A stretch of DNA of 13,415 bases from an uncultured Clostridia bacterium (GTDB lineage Bacteria; Bacillota; Clostridia; TANB77; CAG-508), in the NCBI GenBank assembly GCA_948517135.1, contig CAORJJ010000059.1:1-13415 (forward strand), in the 5' to 3' direction. Under the pieces are notes generated by a model. That model saw only the letters and a program-made list of their open reading frames with translations, had not been told where the DNA came from and ran no database searches. Below are positions 5,930 to 12,596 of the stretch, piece by piece. A program made the translations under genes and the position numbers. Every line of letters begins with the position of its first letter. Within the stretch, counting starts at the first letter, position 1.

Positions 5930-7048
5930 GTGTATTACGAAAATAAAAAAGATAGAAATAAAAGTAAGTTTGCAGTAATAATTTTTTTAAGTTTAATTGT
6001 AATTTTACTTTGTATTGTAATTATAAAACTTGATTATTCAAAAGAGGATAGTGTTACCATTTCAAGTGAATATGAAGCGAGCAAATTATCCACAAATAAT
6101 GAAGAGAATATGGAAAAGGAACCTCAAAAAATAGTAGAAGATGTAGTAAAATGTGTTGTTGGAATTTCAAAATTAGAGCAAAGTGGAAATTCTATATTTT
6201 TAGCAGATGTTCAGCAAAAGCTAGGATTGGGTAGTGGTGTTATATTATCTGAAAATGGATATATATTAACAAATCAACATGTAGCTGGAAATAAATATGG
6301 AAATTGCTATGTAACACTTGAAGATGGAACAACACATAATGGGACAGTTGTATGGGCTGATATAAACTTAGATTTAGCAATTGTTAAAATAAGTGGAATA
6401 AAATTAAATTATATAAACTTAGGAGATTCAGATAATATATATTTAGCAGAAGATGTATATGCAATTGGAAATCCTATTGGAATAGAGTTTCAAAGAACTG
6501 TTACAAAAGGAATAGTAAGTGGAATAAATAGGACAATAAAACTTGTAGATACTGAAAATTATATGGAAGATTTAATTCAAACAGATGCAACTATAAATGA
6601 AGGAAATAGTGGTGGTCCATTAATTAATAGAAACGGAGAATTAATTGGAATAAATACAGTAAAGATAAGTGATGCAGAGGGAATTGGATTTGCTGTTCCT
6701 ATTAATATTATAAAACCAATATTAGAAAAACTTATGTCAAATGGAAAATTTGAAGAGGCTTATTTAGGAATATATGGATATGATAAAGAAGTTATACCAT
6801 ACTTAAATTCAAACTTAAATATAACATCAGGAGTTTATATAGCTACAATATTACCAGATGGACCATTATTTAATAAGGAAATTATAGTAAGTGATATTAT
6901 TTCAAAAATTGATGATACAGAAATAAACAAAATGAATGATTTAAGAGAATATATTTATACAAAGTCACCTGGAGATAAGGTAAACTTAAAAATAAAAAGA
7001 GGAAATCAAGAAATAGAAAAGGAAATTACATTAGGATATAAAAATTAA
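5930..7048 (+). CDS. htrA: HtrA/DegP-type serine protease with one PDZ domain
   Basis: This is a 372-residue membrane-anchored quality-control protease. Residues 1-12 are a basic cytoplasmic tail and 14-32 the membrane anchor. A linker of about 35 residues rich in Ser, Glu and Asn follows. The trypsin-like domain (about 68-270) has the full triad: His117 in TNQHVAG, Asp148 in NLDLAIV and Ser227 in EGNSGGP. The oxyanion-side GIGFAVP and the FQRTVTKGIVSG activation region are intact. A C-terminal PDZ domain spans about 276-369. Such enzymes degrade or refold misfolded exported proteins outside the membrane, often under envelope stress control. The start is GTG at 5930, eight nt after AAGGAG; the ATG at 5928 is in another frame. 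It is single-gene, convergent with the small minus-strand gene, and shares the terminator at 7049. Confidence 0.93.
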   Translation: MYYENKKDRNKSKFAVIIFLSLIVILLCIVIIKLDYSKEDSVTISSEYEASKLSTNNEENMEKEPQKIVEDVVKCVVGISKLEQSGNSIFLADVQQKLGLGSGVILSENGYILTNQHVAGNKYGNCYVTLEDGTTHNGTVVWADINLDLAIVKISGIKLNYINLGDSDNIYLAEDVYAIGNPIGIEFQRTVTKGIVSGINRTIKLVDTENYMEDLIQTDATINEGNSGGPLINRNGELIGINTVKISDAEGIGFAVPINIIKPILEKLMSNGKFEEAYLGIYGYDKEVIPYLNSNLNITSGVYIATILPDGPLFNKEIIVSDIISKIDDTEINKMNDLREYIYTKSPGDKVNLKIKRGNQEIEKEITLGYKN

Positions 7049-7086
7049 AAAAGTGTGAGTTTTAAAGCTCACACTTTTAATTTTTT
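7049..7086. terminator. Bidirectional terminator between HtrA and the basic small protein gene
   Basis: AAAAGTGTGAG (7049-7059) pairs with CTCACACTTTT (7068-7078) around an 8-nt loop. AATTTTTT follows on the plus strand and TTAATTTTT on the minus strand. It serves both converging genes. Confidence 0.87.
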
Positions 7087-7441
7087 ACTTAATAAATTTT
7101 TTTGGTGATTTCAAATATGTTTGTACACGTATATATTTATAAACTGTTCTTTTGTTAGATATATGATTTTTGTAAATATGTTTTTTATTAGCAAATGATT
7201 TCTTTGAATTTTTATTTAATTTAACTTTACTGATTTTTACTTTCTTTTTTAAATCATCAAATTCTTCTTGTAGTTTTATTATCAAGTCACTAATTTCTTT
7301 GTCGAATACTTCAGAATCAAGAGGTACAAGAGCTTCATTTTTAAAGTAAGTAAATACCATATTATTAACTTCAGATTTTAAAATTATAGAAAAATTATTT
7401 TTTAAAAGAAATTCATTATGTTTAAAAACTAAGTTCTTCAA
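7085..7441 (-). CDS. Small basic protein, unknown function
   Basis: This 118-residue protein belongs to no family I recognise. The N-terminal half (about 1-45) alternates hydrophobic and polar residues like a small beta/alpha domain (FSIILKSEVNNMVFTYF). Residues 45-70 are a charged helix likely to form a coiled coil (DKEISDLIIKLQEEFDDL). The last 50 residues are strongly basic (KKHIYKNHISNKR), suggesting binding to nucleic acid or anionic surface. There are no Cys residues, signal peptide or membrane helix. TTG at 7441 is chosen as start because AGGAGG (7450-7455) lies eight nt upstream; an in-frame GTG at 7450 overlaps that ribosome site. It is single-gene, with an extended -10 promoter upstream and a terminator downstream. 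Confidence 0.7.
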   Translation of the reverse strand: MKNLVFKHNEFLLKNNFSIILKSEVNNMVFTYFKNEALVPLDSEVFDKEISDLIIKLQEEFDDLKKKVKISKVKLNKNSKKSFANKKHIYKNHISNKRTVYKYIRVQTYLKSPKKFIK

Positions 7442-7449
7442 ATAAATCA

Positions 7450-7455
7450 CCTCCT
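7450..7455 (-). promoter_or_regulatory. Ribosome site fixing a TTG start
   Basis: AGGAGG (extended AGGAGGTGA) on the minus strand is an almost complete anti-16S match. It is 8 nt before TTG 7441. The in-frame GTG lies inside the site, so TTG is the only well-placed start codon. Confidence 0.8.
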
Positions 7456-7477
7456 AAAAAGATAATCTATTAATAAA

Positions 7478-7506
7478 ATTATATCATATTTTTTAAAAGA
7501 AATAAA
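7478..7506 (-). promoter_or_regulatory. Extended -10 promoter of the small basic protein gene
   Basis: On the minus strand, TTTATT (7501-7506), a 17-nt spacer, and TATAAT (7478-7483) preceded by TGA. The perfect extended -10 compensates for the poor -35. Confidence 0.6.
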
Positions 7507-7519
7507 GGTTTGTAAAAAG

Positions 7520-7548
7520 TTGCTAAATATGTAAACTTATAGTATAAT
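7520..7548 (+). promoter_or_regulatory. Promoter of the DUF1385-like gene
   Basis: TTGCTA (7520-7525), 17 nt, and TATAAT (7543-7548). The start would be near 7555, with AGGAGG just before the gene start at 7580. Confidence 0.75.
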
Positions 7549-7579
7549 ATTATATATAAAAAGGCAGGAGGAATGTTAC

Positions 7580-8494
7580 ATGAAAAAAATTGTGAAAGAA
7601 ACTGGAAGTATTAGATTTACTGGAAATGCTGGAATTGATTGTATATGCTTTAAAGCACATAGAACTAATGGAGGTTTTTCATTACTTCGGAACAGTATAG
7701 CTGTATATATGAATGAGAAAGGAGAGATTTTTTTCAAAGGGGAAGAAGCAGCTAAAGAAGAACGGGAAAAAGTTAATTATACTCTAACATCAATAGAAGA
7801 AAAATATAAAACATTCTTTAAAAAGGCAACAACAATTGCACTCATTATGTCAATAATAATAGGATTTATAGACATAAATTTAGTAAGAATTATATCTGCT
7901 ATTTTTTTGCTTATGTTGGCATTATATTTTCATCCTTCAATATTAGTACTATTTATTGAGAGAATTAGAGGAAACAAAGATGTTTTAAGAATAACGAGGT
8001 TTCATGCTGCTGAACATGCATCGATAAATGCATATAGTGATTTAAAGAGAGTGCCAACTTTGGAAGAAGTCCGAAATTATTCGAATTATTCATATGATTG
8101 TGGTTCATTAGAGCAAATAAAGACTCTTACATTAATGTTCCTGATTGCAATTTTTAGATTAATACCAAGTCTAATAGTATATATGATAGTAATAGCAATA
8201 GTTACTTTGGTATTTATATATATTCCTGATGATAAATTCTTTTTTTTGCAGTTTCTTGTAACGTCAAATCCCACTGATTGCGAATATAAAGTAGCAATTG
8301 AAGGGATTGGATATGCATTAAAAGGATTAGAGACTATGGAATCTGGAACAGAGTTAAGCTATTCAGATAAAATTAGAATTTTTTCTGATTTATTGCAAGG
8401 AGGCCATAAGTTTTCAGAAGATGTATGTAAGTACTGTTCTAATTATAAAGCTTGCAAGAAGCTTATGACAGGTAACATTCAGAATAAGAAATAA
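7580..8494 (+). CDS. DUF1385-like membrane protein with HAAEH motif
   Basis: This is a 304-residue protein. The N-terminal domain (about 1-75) is soluble and contains the GSIRFTGNAGIDCICFKAHR opening. Hydrophobic segments lie at about 84-126 and 182-215. Between them is RFHAAEHASINAY (140-152), a His-x3-His site with Glu145, followed by YDCGS (172-176), matching the F/YH-x-AEH...CG pattern of DUF1385-type proteins. A NPTDCEYKVAIEGI segment (230-243) also fits. The extreme C terminus adds a C-K-Y-C-x5-C cluster (Cys283, 286, 292), a possible zinc or redox site. The family is widespread in Firmicutes and its function is unknown; metal binding at the HAAEH site is inferred. ATG 7580 follows AGGAGG by 8 nt. 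It is flanked by its own promoter and terminator, so it is probably monocistronic. Confidence 0.75.
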   Translation: MKKIVKETGSIRFTGNAGIDCICFKAHRTNGGFSLLRNSIAVYMNEKGEIFFKGEEAAKEEREKVNYTLTSIEEKYKTFFKKATTIALIMSIIIGFIDINLVRIISAIFLLMLALYFHPSILVLFIERIRGNKDVLRITRFHAAEHASINAYSDLKRVPTLEEVRNYSNYSYDCGSLEQIKTLTLMFLIAIFRLIPSLIVYMIVIAIVTLVFIYIPDDKFFFLQFLVTSNPTDCEYKVAIEGIGYALKGLETMESGTELSYSDKIRIFSDLLQGGHKFSEDVCKYCSNYKACKKLMTGNIQNKK

Positions 8495-8502
8495 TTTTCT
8501 AA

Positions 8503-8530
8503 AGGAAAAGGCGCGAAAGCGTCTTTTTTC
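8503..8530 (+). terminator. Terminator of the DUF1385-like gene
   Basis: AAAAGGCGC (8506-8514), GAAA tetraloop (8515-8518), GCGTCTTTT (8519-8527) and further Ts. One G-T pair; a stable GNRA-loop terminator. Confidence 0.87.
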
Positions 8531-8632
8531 CATATTGTAACTGGAACAAAATAAGTATTAATGATAAAATAATAATGTGTTCATATTCAGTTCATTTTCT
8601 TATGATAATAGATATAAAAAGGAGGGATTTTT

Positions 8633-9181
8633 GTGGAATATTTAGATAAAATGTTGAAAAAGACAGGATATATTTCAATAATTGAATCCATAATATTTAT
8701 TATATTAGGTGGAATATTAATATGGAAAGCAGAAGCTGCAATAAAAATTATTTCAATAATACTTGGTTTAATTTTTATAATAATGGGAGTTGGAAAAATT
8801 ATTGGACACTTTTCTATAAATAAAAAGTTTATAGAATTTTATGATTATGAATTGATATATGGTTTAATGGCAGTAGTATTTGGTTTTATAATAATTTATT
8901 ATAGCAGTACAATTGAAACAATATTAAGAATAATAGTTGGAATTTGGATAATTTATAGTTCATTTGTAAAACTTACATTATCTTTAAAAATAAAACAAGT
9001 AGAATCAAATGCATGGATATATAGTGTAATTCTTTCAGTAGTAATGTTTATTTGTGGAATATATATAATATTAAATGAAGGTACAATAATAGCAACAGTT
9101 GGAGTAATAATGATTATATATTCAATTATAGATATAATAGAAGATCTTATATGTATAAAGAATATTAAAGAAATTCTTTAA
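8633..9181 (+). CDS. HdeD-like (DUF308) membrane protein
   Basis: This 182-residue protein is almost entirely hydrophobic, with about six membrane helices arranged as three helical hairpins. Each hairpin has a Gly-rich turn (ILGGILIW, IIMGVGKI, VVFGFIII, VGIWIIYSS, FICGIYIILNEG), the repeat pattern of the HdeD/DUF308 family. In E. coli HdeD is linked to acid resistance at high cell density; the molecular role in Firmicutes is unknown. Start is GTG at 8633, seven nt after GGAGG (8621-8625). It is the first of four genes running the same way to 11788 with no terminator between. The promoter is not clear: 8531-8620 holds only weak matches around GATAAT (8604-8609). Confidence 0.75.
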   Translation: MEYLDKMLKKTGYISIIESIIFIILGGILIWKAEAAIKIISIILGLIFIIMGVGKIIGHFSINKKFIEFYDYELIYGLMAVVFGFIIIYYSSTIETILRIIVGIWIIYSSFVKLTLSLKIKQVESNAWIYSVILSVVMFICGIYIILNEGTIIATVGVIMIIYSIIDIIEDLICIKNIKEIL

Positions 9182-9219
9182 TATTATATAAAAAAGGATA
9201 TGAAAAAATGGTGTAGGAA

Positions 9220-10008
9220 ATGATGTTTTTTGCAAAGCCAGGAATATATGAAGCCTGTGGAATATTTAGTAAAGGTCATATAGTACTTTTTACATTTATG
9301 ATAATAGGTATTTGGATAGCCTTATATTATACAAATAAAAAAAGTAAAGATGAAGTACAACAAATAATAAAAAATTGTACTATCTTTTTGTGGATTTTAG
9401 AAATTATAAAAATCTTATTTAATATAGTAATTGGGAATATAAATAATCCTAATTCATATATACCATTGTACTATTGTAGTTTGATATTATATGCTGGATT
9501 ATTTAGTAGTTTTAGTAAAGGAATGTTAAAAAGAGTTGGTGACATATTTATTGCCACAGGAGGTATTGTTGCAGGGATATGGTTTACACTTGCTCCACTA
9601 ACTTCACTTACAGTATATCCAGTATTTCATTATATAAGTATTCAAAGTTTTATACTACATGGAACAATGATATACCTTGGATTATTAGTAAATATTACAC
9701 ATTATGTAGAATACGATAAAAAAGATTTTAAATACTATTTTTGGTTAATAATTGCAATAGGAATTTTAGCATATATAGTAAATTTAATATTAGATACGAA
9801 TTTAATGTTTATATCTAAGAATTATCCAGGTACTCCAATTGAGGTTTTATATAATTTTTTGGGTAAATTATATCCATATATTGCAATATTAAGTCAAGCA
9901 ATTATACCGTTTTTTGTAATATTAGAATTAAAAGAAAATATTAGTTTTAGTAGAGTAATCAAAAAAATACAAAGTGTAACAGAAGAAAGAGTGAATTCAG
10001 TAGATTAG
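9220..10008 (+). CDS. YwaF/TMEM164-like (TIGR02206) membrane protein
   Basis: This 262-residue protein has about seven hydrophobic helices. It has the IPLYYCSLILYAG segment with Cys86, the GGIVAGIWFTLAPLTS segment, and FILHGTMI with His147, the pattern of the YwaF/TIGR02206 family. The family is related to eukaryotic TMEM164, reported to be a membrane acyltransferase that depends on a conserved Cys and His. The Cys86-His147 pair here could be equivalent, which would make this an enzyme acting on membrane lipids; that is inference. The start is uncertain: adjacent ATGs at 9220 and 9223, with only a weak AGGA nearby. It lies 38 nt after the HdeD-like gene and 10 nt before the response regulator, whose ribosome site overlaps this gene's TAG stop, so it belongs with the two-component pair. 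Confidence 0.75.
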   Translation: MMFFAKPGIYEACGIFSKGHIVLFTFMIIGIWIALYYTNKKSKDEVQQIIKNCTIFLWILEIIKILFNIVIGNINNPNSYIPLYYCSLILYAGLFSSFSKGMLKRVGDIFIATGGIVAGIWFTLAPLTSLTVYPVFHYISIQSFILHGTMIYLGLLVNITHYVEYDKKDFKYYFWLIIAIGILAYIVNLILDTNLMFISKNYPGTPIEVLYNFLGKLYPYIAILSQAIIPFFVILELKENISFSRVIKKIQSVTEERVNSVD

Positions 10009-10018
10009 GAGAAGCAAT

Positions 10019-10693
10019 ATGTTTAAAATTTTAGTTGTAGAAGATAATAAAAATTTAAGAAAATTAATGATTACATACTTAAAAAGAAATAATTATGAGA
10101 CTTTTGAAGCAGAAGATGGAGAAATTGCATTAGATGTGTTAGAAAAAAATCATATAGATTTAATAATTACAGATATAATGATGCCCAATATGGATGGTTA
10201 TGAGCTTACAAGTGAACTTAGGCAAGCCAATTATATGATTCCAATTTTGATGGTAACAGCAAAAGAAAGTATTGATGATAAAAGGCAAGGTTTTTTACTT
10301 GGAGTAGATGATTACATGGTAAAGCCAATAGATATGGATGAAATGATATTAAGAGTTGGAGTTTTACTTAGAAGAGCTAATATAGTAAATCAAAGAAAAT
10401 TAAAAGTAAAAGATATTATACTATCTTATGATGAATATACTTTAAGTAAGGGGAAAGATGTATATCAAGTACCACAAAAAGAATTTCAAGTTTTATATAA
10501 GTTACTTAGTTATCCAAATAAAATTTTTACAAGACAAGAACTTATTGATGAAATTTGGGGATTAGAGAGTGATTCAGAACAAAGAACAGTAGATGTACAT
10601 ATAAAAAGATTAAGAGAAAAGTTTGATAAATATGATGAATTTAAAATAGTAACAATAAGAGGAATAGGATATAAAGCAACAATTAATGAATAG
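10019..10693 (+). CDS. OmpR/PhoB-family response regulator
   Basis: This is a 224-residue cytoplasmic transcription regulator. The receiver domain (1-118) has the acidic pocket Glu8-Asp9, phospho-acceptor Asp52 in TDIMMP, Thr80 and Lys102 in the VKP turn. The winged-helix DNA-binding domain (about 126-221) has the usual FQVLYKLLSYPNKIFTRQEL, then RTVDVHIKRLREKF recognition helix and RGIGYKA wing. All key residues are present, so phosphorylation-dependent control is expected. Its partner is the histidine kinase gene 12 nt downstream; GGAG for this gene overlaps the stop of the upstream YwaF-like gene. Its target genes cannot be seen in the window, though autoregulation of the four-gene operon is plausible. 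Confidence 0.95.
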   Translation: MFKILVVEDNKNLRKLMITYLKRNNYETFEAEDGEIALDVLEKNHIDLIITDIMMPNMDGYELTSELRQANYMIPILMVTAKESIDDKRQGFLLGVDDYMVKPIDMDEMILRVGVLLRRANIVNQRKLKVKDIILSYDEYTLSKGKDVYQVPQKEFQVLYKLLSYPNKIFTRQELIDEIWGLESDSEQRTVDVHIKRLREKFDKYDEFKIVTIRGIGYKATINE

Positions 10694-10705
10694 AAGAGGG
10701 ATAAA

Positions 10706-11788
10706 ATGAAATTAAGAAAGTCACTTTATGTACATATAATTTTAAGTTTTGGGATTATACTATTATTTTTATTTTTAGTTGCAAATATGTATTTTGGACA
10801 TATAAGAGAATATATAATAACAACACTTGCAAATCAAAATGTAATTGGGACAGATATTCAAAGTAGAAGAGAAATAATAGGAAAAGCATTTTCGGGATTA
10901 AATGAAACACTAGCAATTTCTGTTATATTTGGACTTGTAATTATTTTAGTAGTTGTAGAATACATTATAAAACCAATTAGGCAAATTACAAATGCTACAA
11001 AGCAAGTTGCCAAAGGTGATTTTAATGTAAATTTAGAATTGAAAAGAAAAGACGAAATAGGCGAACTTGCTGAAAACTTTAATAAGATGGTTAAAGAATT
11101 AAAGAATAATGAATATTTGAGTAAAGAGTTTATGAGTAATGTTTCACATGAATTTAAAACTCCAATAGCATCTATACAAGGATTTGCAAAGCTTTTAAAA
11201 GATGATAAAACAACAGAAGAAGAAAAAATAGAATATCTAGATATAATTATAGAAGAGACTGAACGTTTAGCGAATTTATCTAATAATATACAGAAATTAT
11301 CAAGGTTAGAGAATAAAGATATAGTTAAATTAGAAGATGAAATAATACTAGATGAGCAAATTCGAAAATGTATATTAATGTTTAATCAAAAATTGGATGA
11401 GAAAAATATTAATATAACAATGGATGAAAAGAATTTGAAAGTTATATCAAATGAAGAATTATTGCAACAAGTTTGGATAAATTTAATAAATAATGCTATA
11501 AAATATACTCCAGAAGATGGTCTGATAGAAGTTAAGTTAGAAGAAAAGGAGAAGTATGTTATAGTTGAAATAAAAGATAGTGGAATAGGAATTGATGAGA
11601 AAAAGCAGAAAAGAATTTTTGAAAAATTTTATCAAGTAGATAGTTCACATGCAACAGAAGGAAATGGACTTGGACTTGCAATAGTAAAGAAAATAGTAGA
11701 ATTACATGGTGGTACTATTTCTGTTGAAAGTAAAGTAGGGAAAGGAAGTTCATTTAAAGTAAACTTGCCTAAAAATAATAAGACATAG
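10706..11788 (+). CDS. Sensor histidine kinase, HAMP type
   Basis: This 360-residue membrane kinase is complete. Its helices span residues about 9-29 and 69-88 and frame a short external part of about 40 residues, so it probably senses the membrane itself or a small/protein partner rather than a large ligand. HAMP is at about 87-139 (IKPIRQI, then DEIGELAENFNKM). The dimerisation/phosphoacceptor domain has His148 in SHEFKTP. The ATPase domain shows the N box (INNAIKYTP, 261-269), G1 DSGIGI (291-296), F box FEKFYQVD (305-312) and G2 GNGLGLA (319-325). It phosphorylates the regulator encoded 12 nt upstream. It ends the operon; a terminator follows at 11820. No catalytic residue is missing. Confidence 0.95.
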   Translation: MKLRKSLYVHIILSFGIILLFLFLVANMYFGHIREYIITTLANQNVIGTDIQSRREIIGKAFSGLNETLAISVIFGLVIILVVVEYIIKPIRQITNATKQVAKGDFNVNLELKRKDEIGELAENFNKMVKELKNNEYLSKEFMSNVSHEFKTPIASIQGFAKLLKDDKTTEEEKIEYLDIIIEETERLANLSNNIQKLSRLENKDIVKLEDEIILDEQIRKCILMFNQKLDEKNINITMDEKNLKVISNEELLQQVWINLINNAIKYTPEDGLIEVKLEEKEKYVIVEIKDSGIGIDEKKQKRIFEKFYQVDSSHATEGNGLGLAIVKKIVELHGGTISVESKVGKGSSFKVNLPKNNKT

Positions 11789-11818
11789 AATTGAAATAAA
11801 AATATAGAATAAAAAAGA

Positions 11819-11850
11819 AAAGAGCCAAGGCAGTATACCTTGGCTTTTCT
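11819..11850. terminator. Terminator of the two-component operon, likely also apt
   Basis: AGCCAAGG (11823-11830), loop CAGTATA, CCTTGGCT (11838-11845), then TTTCTT. On the minus strand the hairpin is followed by CTTTTCTTTTTT, so it can also end apt transcription, about 35 nt after the apt stop. Confidence 0.87.
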
Positions 11851-11886
11851 TAAAGAATGTTAGCTTGATTTTCAGTATATGAGTTA

Positions 11887-12399
11887 TTAATACATTATTG
11901 AAGAGCTTATATCATAGCCTTTAAGCAGTTCTCTGCCATTAAGCTCAGAAAGCTCAATCAAACAGCAGATTTTTACAACCTCTCCGCCTAAACGTTCAAC
12001 AAGGTTGATAATAGCTTGAAGAGTACCACCAGTAGCAAGTAAGTCATCAACAATGACAACACGTTGCCCTGCCTTGATAGCATCCTTGTGAATCTCGATT
12101 GTTGCTGTTCCATACTCAAGCTCATATGTTTCTGAGATAGTTTCGTAAGGCAATTTGCCTTTCTTTCTAACTGGAACAAAAGCGGTTCTAGTGTTGAAAG
12201 CTATTGGAACACCAAAGATGAATCCTCTTGACTCAGGAGCAACGACTATGTCGAAGTCCAAGTCAACCAAGGATTTTTGCATATCTGTTATAGCCAGACG
12301 TAAGCCCGTAGGATCCTGAAGAACTGTGGTGATGTCTTTGAACTGGACACCTTCTTTTGGAAAGTTGGGGATGTTTCTTACATAATCTTTTAATTCCAT
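11887..12399 (-). CDS. apt: Adenine phosphoribosyltransferase
   Basis: This 170-residue cytoplasmic purine-salvage enzyme converts adenine and PRPP to AMP and pyrophosphate. The length is that of the family. Visible motifs are the N-terminal RNIPNFPKEGVQFKDIT, the ESRGF segment (56-60), the flexible-loop PYETISETYELEYG region (84-97) and the PRPP-binding VVIVDDLLATGGT (114-126) with its two Asp residues. ATG 12399 follows GGAGG by 6 nt. Base composition is unlike the rest of the window: counted blocks 12061-12120 and 12181-12240 have 28 and 27 G/C of 60, against 11 and 15 in blocks of the adjacent kinase gene (11401-11460, 11461-11520). This suggests acquisition from a higher-GC relative. The gene stands alone, with its own promoter(s) and the shared terminator at 11819. 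Confidence 0.97.
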   Translation of the reverse strand: MELKDYVRNIPNFPKEGVQFKDITTVLQDPTGLRLAITDMQKSLVDLDFDIVVAPESRGFIFGVPIAFNTRTAFVPVRKKGKLPYETISETYELEYGTATIEIHKDAIKAGQRVVIVDDLLATGGTLQAIINLVERLGGEVVKICCLIELSELNGRELLKGYDISSSIMY

Positions 12400-12436
12400 A
12401 TGTTACCTCCAATATTTTTGTTTGATATCTATCTCA

Positions 12437-12500
12437 AGCATAACATTCCTTATAAAATATTTCAATGTTCTTTGTAACTATTTTAGTATAGCATAACATT
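12437..12500 (-). repeat. Pair of 11-bp direct repeats upstream of apt
   Basis: AGCATAACATT occurs at 12437-12447 and again at 12490-12500, 53 bp apart. On the apt strand each copy (AATGTTATGCT) lies at a -10 position or its upstream flank. TTGAAA (12460-12465) with a 17-nt spacer and TATGCT (12437-12442) forms a second candidate promoter. The repeats could be tandem promoters or regulator sites. Confidence 0.4.
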
Positions 12501-12513
12501 ATGTAAATTGCAA
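12485..12513 (-). promoter_or_regulatory. Main candidate apt promoter
   Basis: On the minus strand, TTGCAA (12508-12513), a 17-nt spacer and TATACT (12485-12490). Transcription would start near 12478, giving a leader of about 80 nt. No purine riboswitch structure or PurR-like box was recognised in that leader. Confidence 0.6.
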
Positions 12514-12538
12514 CTGAGAGGATTTTTTAAAGTACAAG

Positions 12539-12568
12539 TTGAATTAGAAATATTGTATATGATATAAT
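12539..12568 (+). promoter_or_regulatory. Extended -10 promoter of the HExxH gene
   Basis: TTGAAT (12539-12544), an 18-nt spacer and a perfect TATAAT (12563-12568) preceded by TGA. It is divergent from the apt promoter and about 30 nt before the ATG at 12597. Confidence 0.65.
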
Positions 12569-12596
12569 TATTATATTATAGATTTGGGAGAAAAAT

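Noticed and set aside
8086..8274. Minus-strand 62-residue frame inside the DUF1385-like gene
   Set aside because: Shadow frame with no start signals.
11988..12179. Minus-strand 63-residue frame within apt
   Set aside because: Out-of-frame shadow of apt on the same strand.
12400..12484. Purine riboswitch in the apt leader
   Set aside because: The leader does not show the three-way-junction pattern or conserved loop sequences of the purine riboswitch.
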